From assembly GCA_910587135.1 (NCBI GenBank), contig CAJULF010000041.1, positions 1 to 23,783 of the forward strand: a stretch of DNA of 23,783 bases, in the 5' to 3' direction. The position numbers were made by a program, and so were the translations under genes. Of this stretch, positions 13,440 to 21,478 are shown in pieces. The first letter of the stretch is position 1. The number at the start of each line of letters is the position of its first letter. Below the pieces are notes generated by a model. The model was not told the DNA's origin and searched no databases. It worked only from the letters and a program-made list of their open reading frames with translations. The DNA is from an uncultured Oscillospiraceae bacterium. Lineage in GTDB: Bacteria; Bacillota; Clostridia; Oscillospirales; Ruminococcaceae.

Positions 13440-14306
13440 ATGAGGATAAAAAATATTTTACCTATCGTTCTGATAGCGGCGGGCTGCCTGTTCACAGCCT
13501 GCAAATCAAATGATAACGCCTCGGACGGCTCGGACAACAGCTCTGTCACGGACAACAGCGGTGTTTCCGCCGCAGATATCGCGGGGAACGTCGGTGAGGT
13601 CGCTCCGAAAAGCGGCGACCTGATAGCGGAATTTGAAATAAACGGCTTCGGTACAATCCGCGCGGTCCTGTTTCCCGACGCCGCCCCTACGGGAGTGGAG
13701 AATTTCAGACTGCTTGCCGATGCGGGATTTTATGACGGACTGACTATACACAGGGTCGTCAGCGACTTCATGTTCCAGGGCGGCTCTCTTAACGGTGACG
13801 GAACGGGCGGCGACGCGCTTGTGAACGGCGGCAGCTTCGGTGTGGAAACCGCCGACAATATGCGCCATTTCTACGGAGCGCTTTGTTACGCGAACGCGAT
13901 GGGCACCAACACCACCCAGTTCTATATTGTCAACAACAAGCAGCCACAGGAGCTGGGTGACGACTTCTCCCACATATACGCTTACGCGGAGCAGTATGAA
14001 CAAGCTGCAAAGGACGCGGGCAGCGATATGGAAAAGGAGTACTACGATTTTCAGGCGAATTATTACCGAAATATGGCAGGTTGGGCTGAAAACGCCACGG
14101 ACGATATAAAGAGCAAATATAAAGAGGTCGGAGGAACGCCCACTCTGGACGGAAACTACACCGTTTTCGGACAGGTCTACGACGGCTTTGACGTTATAGA
14201 GAGCGTTTCGGCTGTCAAGGTCGAGGACAACGGTATGGGCGAGGTTTCCAAGCCTGTGCAGGAGATAACCATCTCGTCGGTAAAGGTGTACGAGTATACC
14301 GAGTAA
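13440..14306 (+). CDS. Cyclophilin-type peptidyl-prolyl isomerase lipoprotein
   Basis: This 288-aa protein has a signal peptide with Cys at 16 or, as lipobox FTAC, at 21. A low-complexity Ser/Asp/Asn linker precedes the isomerase domain. The catalytic features are present: GLTIHRVVSDFMFQGGSLNG (Arg and Gln of the active site), NFRLLADAG-type core and TTQFYIVNN. It should act outside the membrane on proline bonds of exported proteins. The ATG at 13440 is chosen over a GTG at 13431 because AGAAAGGTGAT sits at the right distance from the ATG. It follows the first cyclophilin gene by 15 bases. A long loop of about 60 residues, rich in acid and Tyr, is inserted after the QFYIVNN strand. Confidence 0.9.
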   Translation: MRIKNILPIVLIAAGCLFTACKSNDNASDGSDNSSVTDNSGVSAADIAGNVGEVAPKSGDLIAEFEINGFGTIRAVLFPDAAPTGVENFRLLADAGFYDGLTIHRVVSDFMFQGGSLNGDGTGGDALVNGGSFGVETADNMRHFYGALCYANAMGTNTTQFYIVNNKQPQELGDDFSHIYAYAEQYEQAAKDAGSDMEKEYYDFQANYYRNMAGWAENATDDIKSKYKEVGGTPTLDGNYTVFGQVYDGFDVIESVSAVKVEDNGMGEVSKPVQEITISSVKVYEYTE

Positions 14307-14318
14307 CACATTACAAAC

Positions 14319-14336
14319 TCCGCGGCGCGGCGGAGC
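14319..14336 (+). other. GC hairpin between cyclophilin genes
   Basis: CTCCGC and GCGGAG pair around a GC-rich loop in the 56-base gap between the second and third cyclophilin genes. No T-tract follows, so it is more likely an mRNA processing or stability structure than a terminator. Confidence 0.35.
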
Positions 14337-14362
14337 ACTACATATATGAAAGGAAGCAAATC

Positions 14363-15328
14363 ATGAAGGTTAAGAATATTCTTTTGAGCGCCATGCTTGC
14401 TGCAGGCTGTATTTTCACCGTTACAGGCTGTAATAACAAAACGGTACCCGGAAACGCGGCGGAAATCTCTATCCAGGACGGGGATACCGTAGCGGAAATA
14501 GAAATCGAAGGCTACGGCGTTATAAAGGCAAAGCTGTTCCCCGACCTTGCACCCAAGGCAGTGGAAAATTTCACCCTGCTTGCCGAAGCGGGATATTACG
14601 ACGGGCTGAAGATACATCGCGTTCTTGCGGGACACTTTATGCAGGGCGGCTCGCTGAACGGAGACGGCACAGGCGGCACTGCGCTTGTTGACCCCAGCGG
14701 TAAATTCGACCTCGAGGTGAACGATCAGGCGCGGAACTTCTACGGGGCGATCGGCTACGCGAACGTCAACGGAAAGAACACCACCCAGTTTTACATAGTA
14801 AACAACAAAACCCCCGCGGTTGACTACACCCAGCTTGACCCCAACGCTTTCAAAACCATGGCAGACGAGATTGCGGCAACACGCGACGCTCTTGAGGACA
14901 CGGAAAGCCCCGAATACGCCATGCTCAACGCGCAGGTAAATCACTATACAAATCTTACAAACATGATAAGCAGCGCTTCCGATGAGATAAAGCAGAAATA
15001 CAACACCGCAGGCGGCGACCCGTTCCTCGACGGCGGCTACACTGTTTTCGGACAGACCTACGAGGGATTTGACGTGCTGGATGCCATTGCAAACGTAAAG
15101 CTCGGCACAAACAACTCCGGCGAGCAGTCCAAACCGACGGAGGATATAATCATCGGCTCAGTCAAGGTATACAAAGTCACCGTAAGCACTGCCGAATCGG
15201 CTGAGAACAGCAGCTCGGGCGCGAATAATCCCGTAAGCACACCCGCACCCATTTCTTCCGAGCCGGAAAGCGTTCCAACCTCCGAACCGGACGCAGCTAC
15301 TATTGAAACCGGAGATAACGCGGCGTAA
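14363..15328 (+). CDS. Cyclophilin-type peptidyl-prolyl isomerase lipoprotein with acidic tail
   Basis: This 321-aa protein is closely related to the preceding one. Its signal peptide offers two lipobox cysteines (16 and VTGC at 23). The isomerase core keeps KIHRVLAGHFMQGGSLNG, NFYGAIGYANVNG and TTQFYIVNN, with the active-site Arg and Gln. The C-terminus adds about 45 residues rich in Ser, Pro, Glu and Thr that should be disordered, possibly reaching into the wall. AAAGGAAG precedes the ATG. It is the last gene of the presumed cysE-cysS-cyclophilin operon, followed by hairpins at 15341-15362 and 15401-15451. The three copies suggest duplication, with the first diverged. Confidence 0.9.
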   Translation: MKVKNILLSAMLAAGCIFTVTGCNNKTVPGNAAEISIQDGDTVAEIEIEGYGVIKAKLFPDLAPKAVENFTLLAEAGYYDGLKIHRVLAGHFMQGGSLNGDGTGGTALVDPSGKFDLEVNDQARNFYGAIGYANVNGKNTTQFYIVNNKTPAVDYTQLDPNAFKTMADEIAATRDALEDTESPEYAMLNAQVNHYTNLTNMISSASDEIKQKYNTAGGDPFLDGGYTVFGQTYEGFDVLDAIANVKLGTNNSGEQSKPTEDIIIGSVKVYKVTVSTAESAENSSSGANNPVSTPAPISSEPESVPTSEPDAATIETGDNAA

Positions 15329-15332
15329 ATTT

Positions 15333-15366
15333 CCTGAATCCCCCTTTTTATCAAAGGGGGATTCAG
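15333..15366. terminator. Hairpin between convergent genes
   Basis: CTGAATCCCCCTTT and AAAGGGGGATTCAG form a long perfect stem right after the third cyclophilin gene (stop 15326-15328). No T-tract follows on either strand beyond the stem itself, so it is a probable bidirectional terminator of unusual kind. Confidence 0.5.
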
Positions 15367-15400
15367 TCTGTATAGATAGGTTGACCAAAGCGGATTATTT
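15366..15400 (-). repeat. Family A tail remnant
   Basis: On the minus strand the bases read AAATAATCCGCTTTGGTCAA and then CTATACAG, matching the end of the family A units at 9670-9707. No hairpins of family A remain, and it abuts the family B mini-copy. Confidence 0.5.
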
Positions 15401-15451
15401 AAGGCAACACCGTACAAAGCGCGAAGCGCGGACTTTGTGCGGTGTTGCCTT
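15401..15451. repeat. Family B mini-copy forming a hairpin
   Basis: AAGGCAACACCGTACAAAG (15401-15419) pairs with 15433-15451, 19 bp with one G-T, around a CGCGAAGCGCG centre. These are the ends of family B with the interior deleted. It lies between convergent transcription units and may act as a bidirectional terminator. Confidence 0.7.
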
Positions 15452-15491
15452 TATAAGATTATAACACACAGATCGCGCTGTTTGTCAAGCG

Positions 15492-16976
15492 TTATTGACC
15501 CTTATCCCCTTTTCTCCATATCCTCATAGACTTCCCCTGCTCCTGCCGCGCTCCGTATTCGGGGGCTTCAAACCAAAAGGTGCTGCCCTCTCCCACAACG
15601 CTGTCCGCACCGTAAGCGAAGCCGTGCTGTTCCAACACTCCCTTAACGATAGACAAGCCTATGCCGCTGCCCATTTTGGCGCGCTTGTGGGTCTTGTTCC
15701 GTTCGCTCACCTTATAGTACCTGTCCCAAATATAGGGCAGATAGTCGGGAGAGATACCCTCGCCGTGGTCGGTTACTTCAAAACGTGCGATCCCGTCGCC
15801 CTTGCGGTAAAGTTTTACTATAACAAGATTGTCGTCCCCCGCATAGGTCACGGCGTTGTTGATAAGGTTGTATATGACCTGCTCCAGCTTGGTTATATCC
15901 GCGGAGATCATTATATTCTCCTCGGCTTGTAGCTCAAACACCATTCCGTCCTTTTCCTTAAGGATATCAAAGCGCGATATTACCCCCGAGAGCCGTTCAC
16001 TAAGATCAAAGCTCTCGATGTTCATCTCCGCCACCCCAGCCTGAAGCTTTGAGCGGTCAAGAATATCATTCACAAGAGAGGACAGCCGATCGGTTTCATC
16101 AATAATTATTTTCAGATGCCGCTCGCGCTTATCGGGATTATCTCCCGAAATATCCCTTATCATTTCCGCATATGCCTTTATCATGGTAAGCGGGGTGCGC
16201 AGGTCGTGGGAAATATTCGCCATAAGCTCGCGCTGAAGATTTTCCGATTTCGCTATTTCCTTTGAAGCGGATTTGAGAGTACCCGCAAGCTGTTTTATTT
16301 CAGCATAGTCGCGCTCGCCTATCTTAGCCTCGAATTTGCCATGCGGCAGTTCTTTGGCGGAGGTGTTTATGCGGATTATGGGGTAGGTTATCTTGGAAGC
16401 GAAAAGAGCCGAGATAAAAAGCGTAATTATAAGCGTTATTACGGAAACGAAAAAATACTGCCTCCTGAAAATGCTCATGGTAGTGCCGATGGGCTGAATG
16501 TAGTTGCAGATACATATATACCCATCGGGGTACTCCTTGTTGTCACCGACGCCCGTTACCAGCATAAGCACCGTGTTATTCTCACGTTCCTCCTTAAAGC
16601 GGCGGTAAACCGTACCCGTGCCGGATTTCTTGACCTCCGCCATATAGCCCTCTTTGGAAAGAAACAGTAGAGAACCGCTGCCGGGCATCTCGTTTTTTTC
16701 GTGGGTGTAGTACCGGGAATTTTCGTAATCCACCGCGATAACGCTGATGTACATCTTGTTTTTCAGCGCGGTGCTGTCAATTATATCCGCAAGCTCGGCA
16801 TTGTACCAGTTGGAGCGTATGGTGATGACCGCTTCGCTTATCTCATAGGTTTTCATCCACTCATAAAAGGTCGGAAACATCTCGATAAGAAAAACATATG
16901 CAAACAAAAGCAGTATTGCCACCACGAGCTCAAATCTGAGCCATACCTGAAACTTTATGCTTTTAAAAATATTCAT
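15492..16976 (-). CDS. Sensor histidine kinase
   Basis: This 494-aa membrane kinase has a TM segment at about 15-33, an extracytoplasmic sensor of about 140 residues, TM2 at about 174-194 and a HAMP linker. The HisKA box is NISHDLRTPL (phospho-acceptor His257). The ATPase boxes follow as NLINNAV (370-376), DHGEGI (403-408) and GSGIGL (436-441). The sensor shows no recognisable ligand motif. The ATG at 16976 follows GAGGGGGCGG. The kinase should phosphorylate the response regulator encoded 85 bases upstream. A remnant of family B lies in that gap, which could alter the ratio of the two proteins. Confidence 0.94.
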   Translation of the reverse strand: MNIFKSIKFQVWLRFELVVAILLLFAYVFLIEMFPTFYEWMKTYEISEAVITIRSNWYNAELADIIDSTALKNKMYISVIAVDYENSRYYTHEKNEMPGSGSLLFLSKEGYMAEVKKSGTGTVYRRFKEERENNTVLMLVTGVGDNKEYPDGYICICNYIQPIGTTMSIFRRQYFFVSVITLIITLFISALFASKITYPIIRINTSAKELPHGKFEAKIGERDYAEIKQLAGTLKSASKEIAKSENLQRELMANISHDLRTPLTMIKAYAEMIRDISGDNPDKRERHLKIIIDETDRLSSLVNDILDRSKLQAGVAEMNIESFDLSERLSGVISRFDILKEKDGMVFELQAEENIMISADITKLEQVIYNLINNAVTYAGDDNLVIVKLYRKGDGIARFEVTDHGEGISPDYLPYIWDRYYKVSERNKTHKRAKMGSGIGLSIVKGVLEQHGFAYGADSVVGEGSTFWFEAPEYGARQEQGKSMRIWRKGDKGQ

Positions 16977-17023
16977 TTTTCCGCCCCCTCAGAGCCGTTC
17001 AGCATTTTGACGTATTCAAGCGG

Positions 17024-17055
17024 GAAGCGCGGGCTTTGTGCGGTGTTGCCTTACG
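17024..17055. repeat. Family B end remnant between regulator and kinase genes
   Basis: GGGCTTTGTGCGGTGTTGCCTTA matches the right end of family B in the gap of the two-component operon. The other end is absent. Confidence 0.45.
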
Positions 17056-17061
17056 CTTCCG

Positions 17062-17733
17062 TTACGATTCAAACTTATATCCCAGTCCTCTAAGCGTTAC
17101 GATAAATTTTCTGTAAGGACCGAGATTGTTACGCAGCATTTTTATGTGAGTATCTATCGTACGGTCGTCGCCGTAGAAATCGTAGCCCCACACGTCCTCC
17201 AGCAGCTTGTTGCGCGAAAGCGCTATATTTTTATTGCGGACAAGGTAGAAAAGCAGGTCGTACTCCTTCGGGGTAAGGTTTGCTTTTTCCCCGTCAATGA
17301 ATACGTCACGCGAAGTAAAGTTTATCTCCAGCCCCTCGAACTTTTCCGTTTCCGCGGGAGTCGCCGCGGCGGTGCTGTTGCGCTTGACTATGGCATTGAT
17401 ACGCGCCATTACCTCCTTGGGCGAAAACGGCTTTACCACATAGTCGTCTATACCAATCTCAAAGCCGAACAGCTTGTCGTACTCCTCTCCCCTCGCAGAC
17501 AGCATAAGCACGGGGATCTGCTTTATCTTCCGTATTTCCTTACAGGCGGAGTAACCGTCAAGCCGCGGCATCATCACGTCCATGATAATGATGTCGTAAT
17601 CGCGGTCGCGCACCATATCCACCGCCTGCATACCGTCGCACGCCTCGTCCACCTCGTGACCCTCAAACTCCGCATATTCCTTGATAACTTCGCGGATATT
17701 TTCCTCGTCGTCAACCACCAGTACTTTGTACAT
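17062..17733 (-). CDS. OmpR-family response regulator
   Basis: This 223-aa protein has a receiver domain with the acidic pocket DD at 8-9, phosphorylatable Asp52 (IIMDVMMP), the switch Ser in LMLSARGEE and Lys in VVKPFSP. After a short linker comes the winged-helix effector domain (LTPKEYDLLFYLVRN, ending RTIDTHIKMLRNNL and TLRGLGYKFES). It is a DNA-binding transcription factor controlled by the downstream kinase. AAAGGAGGACATT precedes the ATG at 17733. Targets are not visible in the window. A promoter-like pair inside the end of the family C element (17772-17799) would drive it. Confidence 0.95.
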   Translation of the reverse strand: MYKVLVVDDEENIREVIKEYAEFEGHEVDEACDGMQAVDMVRDRDYDIIIMDVMMPRLDGYSACKEIRKIKQIPVLMLSARGEEYDKLFGFEIGIDDYVVKPFSPKEVMARINAIVKRNSTAAATPAETEKFEGLEINFTSRDVFIDGEKANLTPKEYDLLFYLVRNKNIALSRNKLLEDVWGYDFYGDDRTIDTHIKMLRNNLGPYRKFIVTLRGLGYKFES

Positions 17734-17771
17734 CTTTAATGTCCTCCTTTGCAGGATAATTTCTTTTCATA

Positions 17772-17799
17772 ATCATAATCTGTCCACACAGCCGCTCAA
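17772..17799 (-). promoter_or_regulatory. Possible promoter of the two-component operon
   Basis: On the minus strand, TTGAGC (17799-17794) and TATGAT (17777-17772) are spaced 16 bp. The -35 lies within the terminal repeat of the family C element and the -10 lies just outside it. Confidence 0.4.
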
Positions 17800-17954
17800 T
17801 GCTTGGTCTTGCGACAAATTTTCCAACTTTCTTCGTTGATTTTTCCTGACAGGCTGACTGCGTCGAGTCGGTACATATAGTACACCTGCGAAAAATCGTC
17901 TTGAAATGCAAAAAATTTGCGTCGCAATCCAAGCATTTCGGGCTATGTGGACAG
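17780..17954. repeat. Family C palindromic element (175 bp)
   Basis: Arms of 43 bases (17780-17822 and 17912-17954) are imperfect inverted copies. CTGTCCACACAGCC faces GGCTATGTGGACAG, AATGCTTGG faces CCAAGCATT, and TTGCGAC faces GTCGCAA. The interior adds GATTTTTC/GAAAAATC (17838-17845 with 17890-17897) and small palindromes such as GTACATATAGTAC. No open frame is present. It resembles a non-autonomous transposon end pair or a folded DNA/RNA element. Only one copy is seen here. Confidence 0.65.
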
Positions 17955-17970
17955 ATCCTGATTTTCCGGT

Positions 17971-18008
17971 AAAAAAGACGGCGTTCCGAAAGCATATTGC
18001 AGAACGCC
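17971..18008 (-). terminator. Intrinsic terminator of the pepF operon
   Basis: On the minus strand, GGCGTTC (18008-18002) pairs with GAACGCC (17986-17980), followed by GTCTTTTTT. It lies about 135 bases after the stop of the kinase-like gene. Bases 18009-18144 hold no other structure that I can see. Confidence 0.75.
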
Positions 18009-18144
18009 CGATTTATCGCGTATTATAACGCTTGGTAGGATGTGCCGTCAAACCGTTGCCGGCTGACAGTAATATTATAGCCGCATATTATGACAGCACG
18101 GTGAAAGCCGCTTGAATTATTCTTGTGAGTAAGCTAAAATGCAA

Positions 18145-19194
18145 TCACTCCGAATCGCCGAAAGCTGCTATGACCTTCTCCATCTTAAGGCGGACAGGGT
18201 CAAGTCTGCTGCCGCAGAAAAGTATGTCCGGATATTCGCCAAGCTCGATACGCCGCGGTGCGTTCTCGGAAAGAACACCGCCGTTTCCCCTGTAAAGCGG
18301 AATATCCAGCGTAAGACAGTATCTTCCGCCTGCCTCGGAGATATTCAGACTGCCGCCCGCAGCCCCGACAAACTCACGGATAATTGGTATCCCGTAAGAC
18401 ATATGCCTGTGACCAAAATCGAATCCGAGCCGCTCGGAGCTTTCGCGCCCGAAGCTGACAGAGCTTTCGTTTGAAATGCTCAGCCTCATATACCGAACGG
18501 AGTCTTTCTCAGCGCTGCTCATTGTAACTGTCGGTTCACAGTCCCTCGGAGAGTACAGCAGGGCGTTCTGTATAGCGTTAAGCAGCGCCTCCACGGCATG
18601 CCTTGCGTTCACGGCTATCTCCAGACTTTCACAATCGCAGAGAAAGCGCAGCTCTCTCCCGCATTTTGCCAGGAACAGATTGCAGCGCTCCACAAGAGAG
18701 CCGACAAGGTAAACCGCGTCCACGACCGCGGCAGGCTCGCCCTCCTTTGCCGTAAAATAGCGGAACATATTGCAGGACTCCGCGTACATATTCTTTACGG
18801 TGTTTTCTATGCGGTAAAGCCTGACTATCATGTCGTACCACAGATTGTCCTCCGCCGTCCGCCGAAGCTCCTCGGAAACCTCCAGCACGGAATCCATTCC
18901 ATCCTCCAGAGATTTGAACGCGGGAGAGATACAGAATATCCCGTCCGTTTTAGAGAATGTTTCCAGAGCGTGCCGATAATCCGTTATCCTGCAAACGTAA
19001 AGCCTACCCGTAAGATGTCCGCCCTGCGGAAGAAGCTCGGCACAGCGCAGCTCGCCCCTGATAAATATCCCGACGCTTCTGCGCTCCTTTAACGGCGGAG
19101 CGACGTTTTCATTAAGCCTCGGTATAATATCCAGCCCTCTCGGTAACAGCTCCGGCTTGCTGCTGAAAAGACATTTCAGGTCCCCGTCAAGCAC
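18145..19194 (-). CDS. Histidine-kinase-like ATPase protein without HisKA box
   Basis: This protein of at least 349 aa has a C-terminal HATPase_c-like domain. The N-box is ALLNAIQNALLYSP (about 203-216) and a G-box-like stretch is GHRHMSYGIPIIREFV (about 261-276), followed by a strand ending in LDIPLY. The classical His phospho-acceptor box is not seen, and no TM segment is predicted. The listed start is GTG 19194, which lacks a ribosome binding site. The same frame is open upstream to 19278 and reads like coding sequence (TPASAAKDFVARFAVSDDIY). The real start may thus be the ATT at 19275, overlapping the pepF stop and placed after GGAAGG. It could be a cytosolic sensor or anti-sigma-type kinase; function unknown. 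Confidence 0.7.
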   Translation of the reverse strand: MLDGDLKCLFSSKPELLPRGLDIIPRLNENVAPPLKERRSVGIFIRGELRCAELLPQGGHLTGRLYVCRITDYRHALETFSKTDGIFCISPAFKSLEDGMDSVLEVSEELRRTAEDNLWYDMIVRLYRIENTVKNMYAESCNMFRYFTAKEGEPAAVVDAVYLVGSLVERCNLFLAKCGRELRFLCDCESLEIAVNARHAVEALLNAIQNALLYSPRDCEPTVTMSSAEKDSVRYMRLSISNESSVSFGRESSERLGFDFGHRHMSYGIPIIREFVGAAGGSLNISEAGGRYCLTLDIPLYRGNGGVLSENAPRRIELGEYPDILFCGSRLDPVRLKMEKVIAAFGDSE

Positions 19195-19270
19195 CGCGTA
19201 AATGTCATCCGATACGGCAAAGCGCGCGACAAAATCCTTTGCCGCGCTTGCGGGGGTCAGAACGGTGGCG

Positions 19271-21067
19271 TTAATCGGTCATCAATCCTTCCAGCTCGTC
19301 AATCAGCTTGTTGAACATCTCCAGAGCGTCGGAAACGGGCTGCTTGGAGGTCATATCCACGCCCGCGCCCTTGAGCAGGGTTATCGGGTCTGCGGAGCTG
19401 CCGCTGCTCAGAAATCCGATATAATCCCTCACCGCTTTTTCGCCCTCGTTAAGGATACGCTGCGAAAGCGCTATCGCCGCGGAGAAGCCCGTCGCGTACT
19501 GATACACATAATAATTATAGTAGAAGTGAGGTATCCGCGCCCACTCCATATCAAGCTCCTTGTCGATGATAACGTCGCTGCCGTAGTACAGCTTGTTCAG
19601 CCCGCGGTACATCTCGCAAAGAGCGTCCGCGGTAAGGCTCTCGCCGTTCTCGGCCTTGCGGTTTATCATCAGCTCGAACTCCGCGAACATCGTCTGGCGG
19701 TACAGCGTCGTTCTGAACTGCTCAAGGAAATAATTTATAAGATACGCGCGGCGCTTCTTATCGGTGGTCTTTTTAAGCAGGCTCTGCATAAGCAGACTCT
19801 CATTGCAGGTGGAAGCCACCTCCGCCACGAATATCACATAATCCGCGTAACATATCGCCTGGTTTTCGTTGGAAAGATAGGAGTGGATCGCGTGACCCAT
19901 CTCATGCGCAAGGGTAAACTCGCTCTCCAGAGTATCCTTATAATTCAGAAGAACGAACGGGTGAACTCTCGCGCCCGCCGAGTATGCTCCGCTGCGCTTG
20001 CCCTCGTTCTCGTAGATATCTATCCAGTGCTGCTTCAGACCCTTTTTGTATATCTCGCGGTAGTCCTCGCCCATGGGCGCAAGGGACTCGTGCACTTCTT
20101 TCCATGCCTCGTCAAAGGTTATCTTCATATCCGCGTCGGGAACGATGGGGGTATAAAGGTCGTACATATGAAGCTCGTCAAGCCCCAGAAGCTTTTTACG
20201 AAGCCTTACATACTTGTACATATATTCCATGTTGTCATGTACCGCTTCTATAAGGCTGTGATATACGCTTTCGGGCACCTCGGTGCTGTCCAGCGCCGCC
20301 TGAAGGGTGTTGTCGTACTTCCTTGCCCTCGCCCTGAAAATAAGGGTCTTTACCTGCGAGGAGAGAACCGCCGCCGCGGTGTTTCTGAAGTCCTCATAGG
20401 TGTGGTAAACCGAATCGAACGCAGATTTCCTCAGCACCCTGTCAGGACTTTTCACCAGCATGGTATAGCTGCCGTGTGTGACCTGATGCGCGTTCCCGTC
20501 CTTGTCGTAAGCGTCGGGGAATTTAAGGTCCGCATCGCTGAACATCGAGTAAATTGTATCGGGAGAACCCGCCATCTCGCCCGTCAGCGCCATCAGGCGC
20601 TCCTCCGCCTCGGAAAGAATGTGCTCGCGCTTTCTGCGTATATTGTCAATAACGCGGCGGTACAGCTCAAGCCCCGGGCAGGTCTTGTAAAATCCCCACA
20701 TATTTTCATCGGGGATCGCCAGAAGCTCCGGCGTTACGAACGCCGCCGCTTCCGATATCTCCACATAAAGCTTCTCGACCCGCGCAACCATATCCTGATA
20801 TTCCGACTTTGCGGTATCCTCGTCGCTTTTCCGCTGTGCATAGTTTACCAGACCGTCCAGCGTTACCGTCATCTTATCCTCAAGGATCATATACTCATAC
20901 AGCTTCCTCGCGGAGGATAACTGCCCCTTGAATTCGGCTATTCTTTCAACAAAGCCCTTCGCGTTCTGAAAATCGCTCTCCCACACCGCGTCGTCCTTGT
21001 AAATATCCTCTATCGCCCACTTGTACTCCGACGGAACGTCGCACCTCTTAGGTATTCTCTCTGCCAT
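19271..21067 (-). CDS. pepF: Oligoendopeptidase F (M3 family metallopeptidase)
   Basis: This 598-aa cytosolic zinc peptidase cuts short peptides of roughly 6-20 residues. The zinc motif HEMGH is at 388-392 (TLAHEMGHAIHSYLSN), with the third ligand Glu expected in EVASTCNESLL about 25 residues later. The N-terminal helical half and the PepF-type GAYSAGAR stretch fit the family, and the length matches the usual 600 aa. AAGGGAG precedes the ATG. A promoter (21107-21135) lies upstream. The gene overlaps the reading frame of the downstream ATPase-like gene, so the two are co-transcribed. Confidence 0.96.
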   Translation of the reverse strand: MAERIPKRCDVPSEYKWAIEDIYKDDAVWESDFQNAKGFVERIAEFKGQLSSARKLYEYMILEDKMTVTLDGLVNYAQRKSDEDTAKSEYQDMVARVEKLYVEISEAAAFVTPELLAIPDENMWGFYKTCPGLELYRRVIDNIRRKREHILSEAEERLMALTGEMAGSPDTIYSMFSDADLKFPDAYDKDGNAHQVTHGSYTMLVKSPDRVLRKSAFDSVYHTYEDFRNTAAAVLSSQVKTLIFRARARKYDNTLQAALDSTEVPESVYHSLIEAVHDNMEYMYKYVRLRKKLLGLDELHMYDLYTPIVPDADMKITFDEAWKEVHESLAPMGEDYREIYKKGLKQHWIDIYENEGKRSGAYSAGARVHPFVLLNYKDTLESEFTLAHEMGHAIHSYLSNENQAICYADYVIFVAEVASTCNESLLMQSLLKKTTDKKRRAYLINYFLEQFRTTLYRQTMFAEFELMINRKAENGESLTADALCEMYRGLNKLYYGSDVIIDKELDMEWARIPHFYYNYYVYQYATGFSAAIALSQRILNEGEKAVRDYIGFLSSGSSADPITLLKGAGVDMTSKQPVSDALEMFNKLIDELEGLMTD

Positions 21068-21106
21068 TTGATTTACTCCCTTCTGTATTTATATCCCGCT
21101 TGGGGT

Positions 21107-21135
21107 ATTTTAGCCCTTATCAGAAGCCGAACCAA
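21107..21135 (-). promoter_or_regulatory. Possible sigma-A promoter of pepF
   Basis: On the minus strand, TTGGTT (21135-21130) and TAAAAT (21112-21107) are spaced 17 bp, placing the start about 30-40 bases before the pepF ATG. The -35 lies within a small AACCAAA/TTTGGTT hairpin. Confidence 0.5.
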
Positions 21136-21155
21136 ATCTGATTTTGGTTGATTTG

Positions 21156-21318
21156 AAGCAATACCGCACAAAGCTTGTGTGCGGATTGCGCCATTAGATT
21201 TTTCGCCGGATTGTTCAAGCTCGTCGCCGACGGTCTGACACCCGCCAAGGGTAGCTTGCGCAAGATGACGGAAATATGCAGGCAAGATGCACACAAAGAC
21301 TTTGTGCGGCATTGCCTT
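21156..21318. repeat. Family B MITE-like element, full copy (opposite orientation)
   Basis: This 163-bp element runs from AAGCAATACCGCACAAAG to CTTTGTGCGGCATTGCCTT. Its minus strand lines up along its whole length with 7896-8072, including CATCTTGC, TTTCCGTCATCTTGC, CTTGGCGGGTGTCAG and CGAAAAATCT. No coding frame is present. Bases 21319-21478 after it hold nothing I can identify except a short GCTTAA/TTAAGC palindrome. Confidence 0.75.
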
Positions 21319-21478
21319 AAGCTGACTGAATAAAAAATTTAAAATTCCCGCAGGTCATGCGCAAACCGCATCATCATGTCAAAACAATTCCCTAACGAGC
21401 CGCGCAGAAACAACCTCGGCGCTTTTTACAATTTCATGCAGCGGTATCGCGCGGCGCTTAAGCATTTAAGCAACCGGT

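Noticed and set aside
13506..14944. Long minus-strand frames (267 and 255 aa) opposite the cyclophilin genes
   Set aside because: They lie antisense to two well-supported lipoprotein genes and have no plausible ribosome site or recognisable domain.
19202..20920. 572-aa open frame on the plus strand opposite pepF
   Set aside because: It is the mirror of a complete M3 peptidase gene with HEMGH, a good start and the normal length. Its translation is rich in Arg, His and Val without any family motif, as is usual for antisense frames in GC-rich codon use.
21457..21472. GCTTAA/TTAAGC palindrome as terminator of the 21479-22036 gene
   Set aside because: The stem is only six A/T-rich pairs and no T-tract follows on the minus strand.
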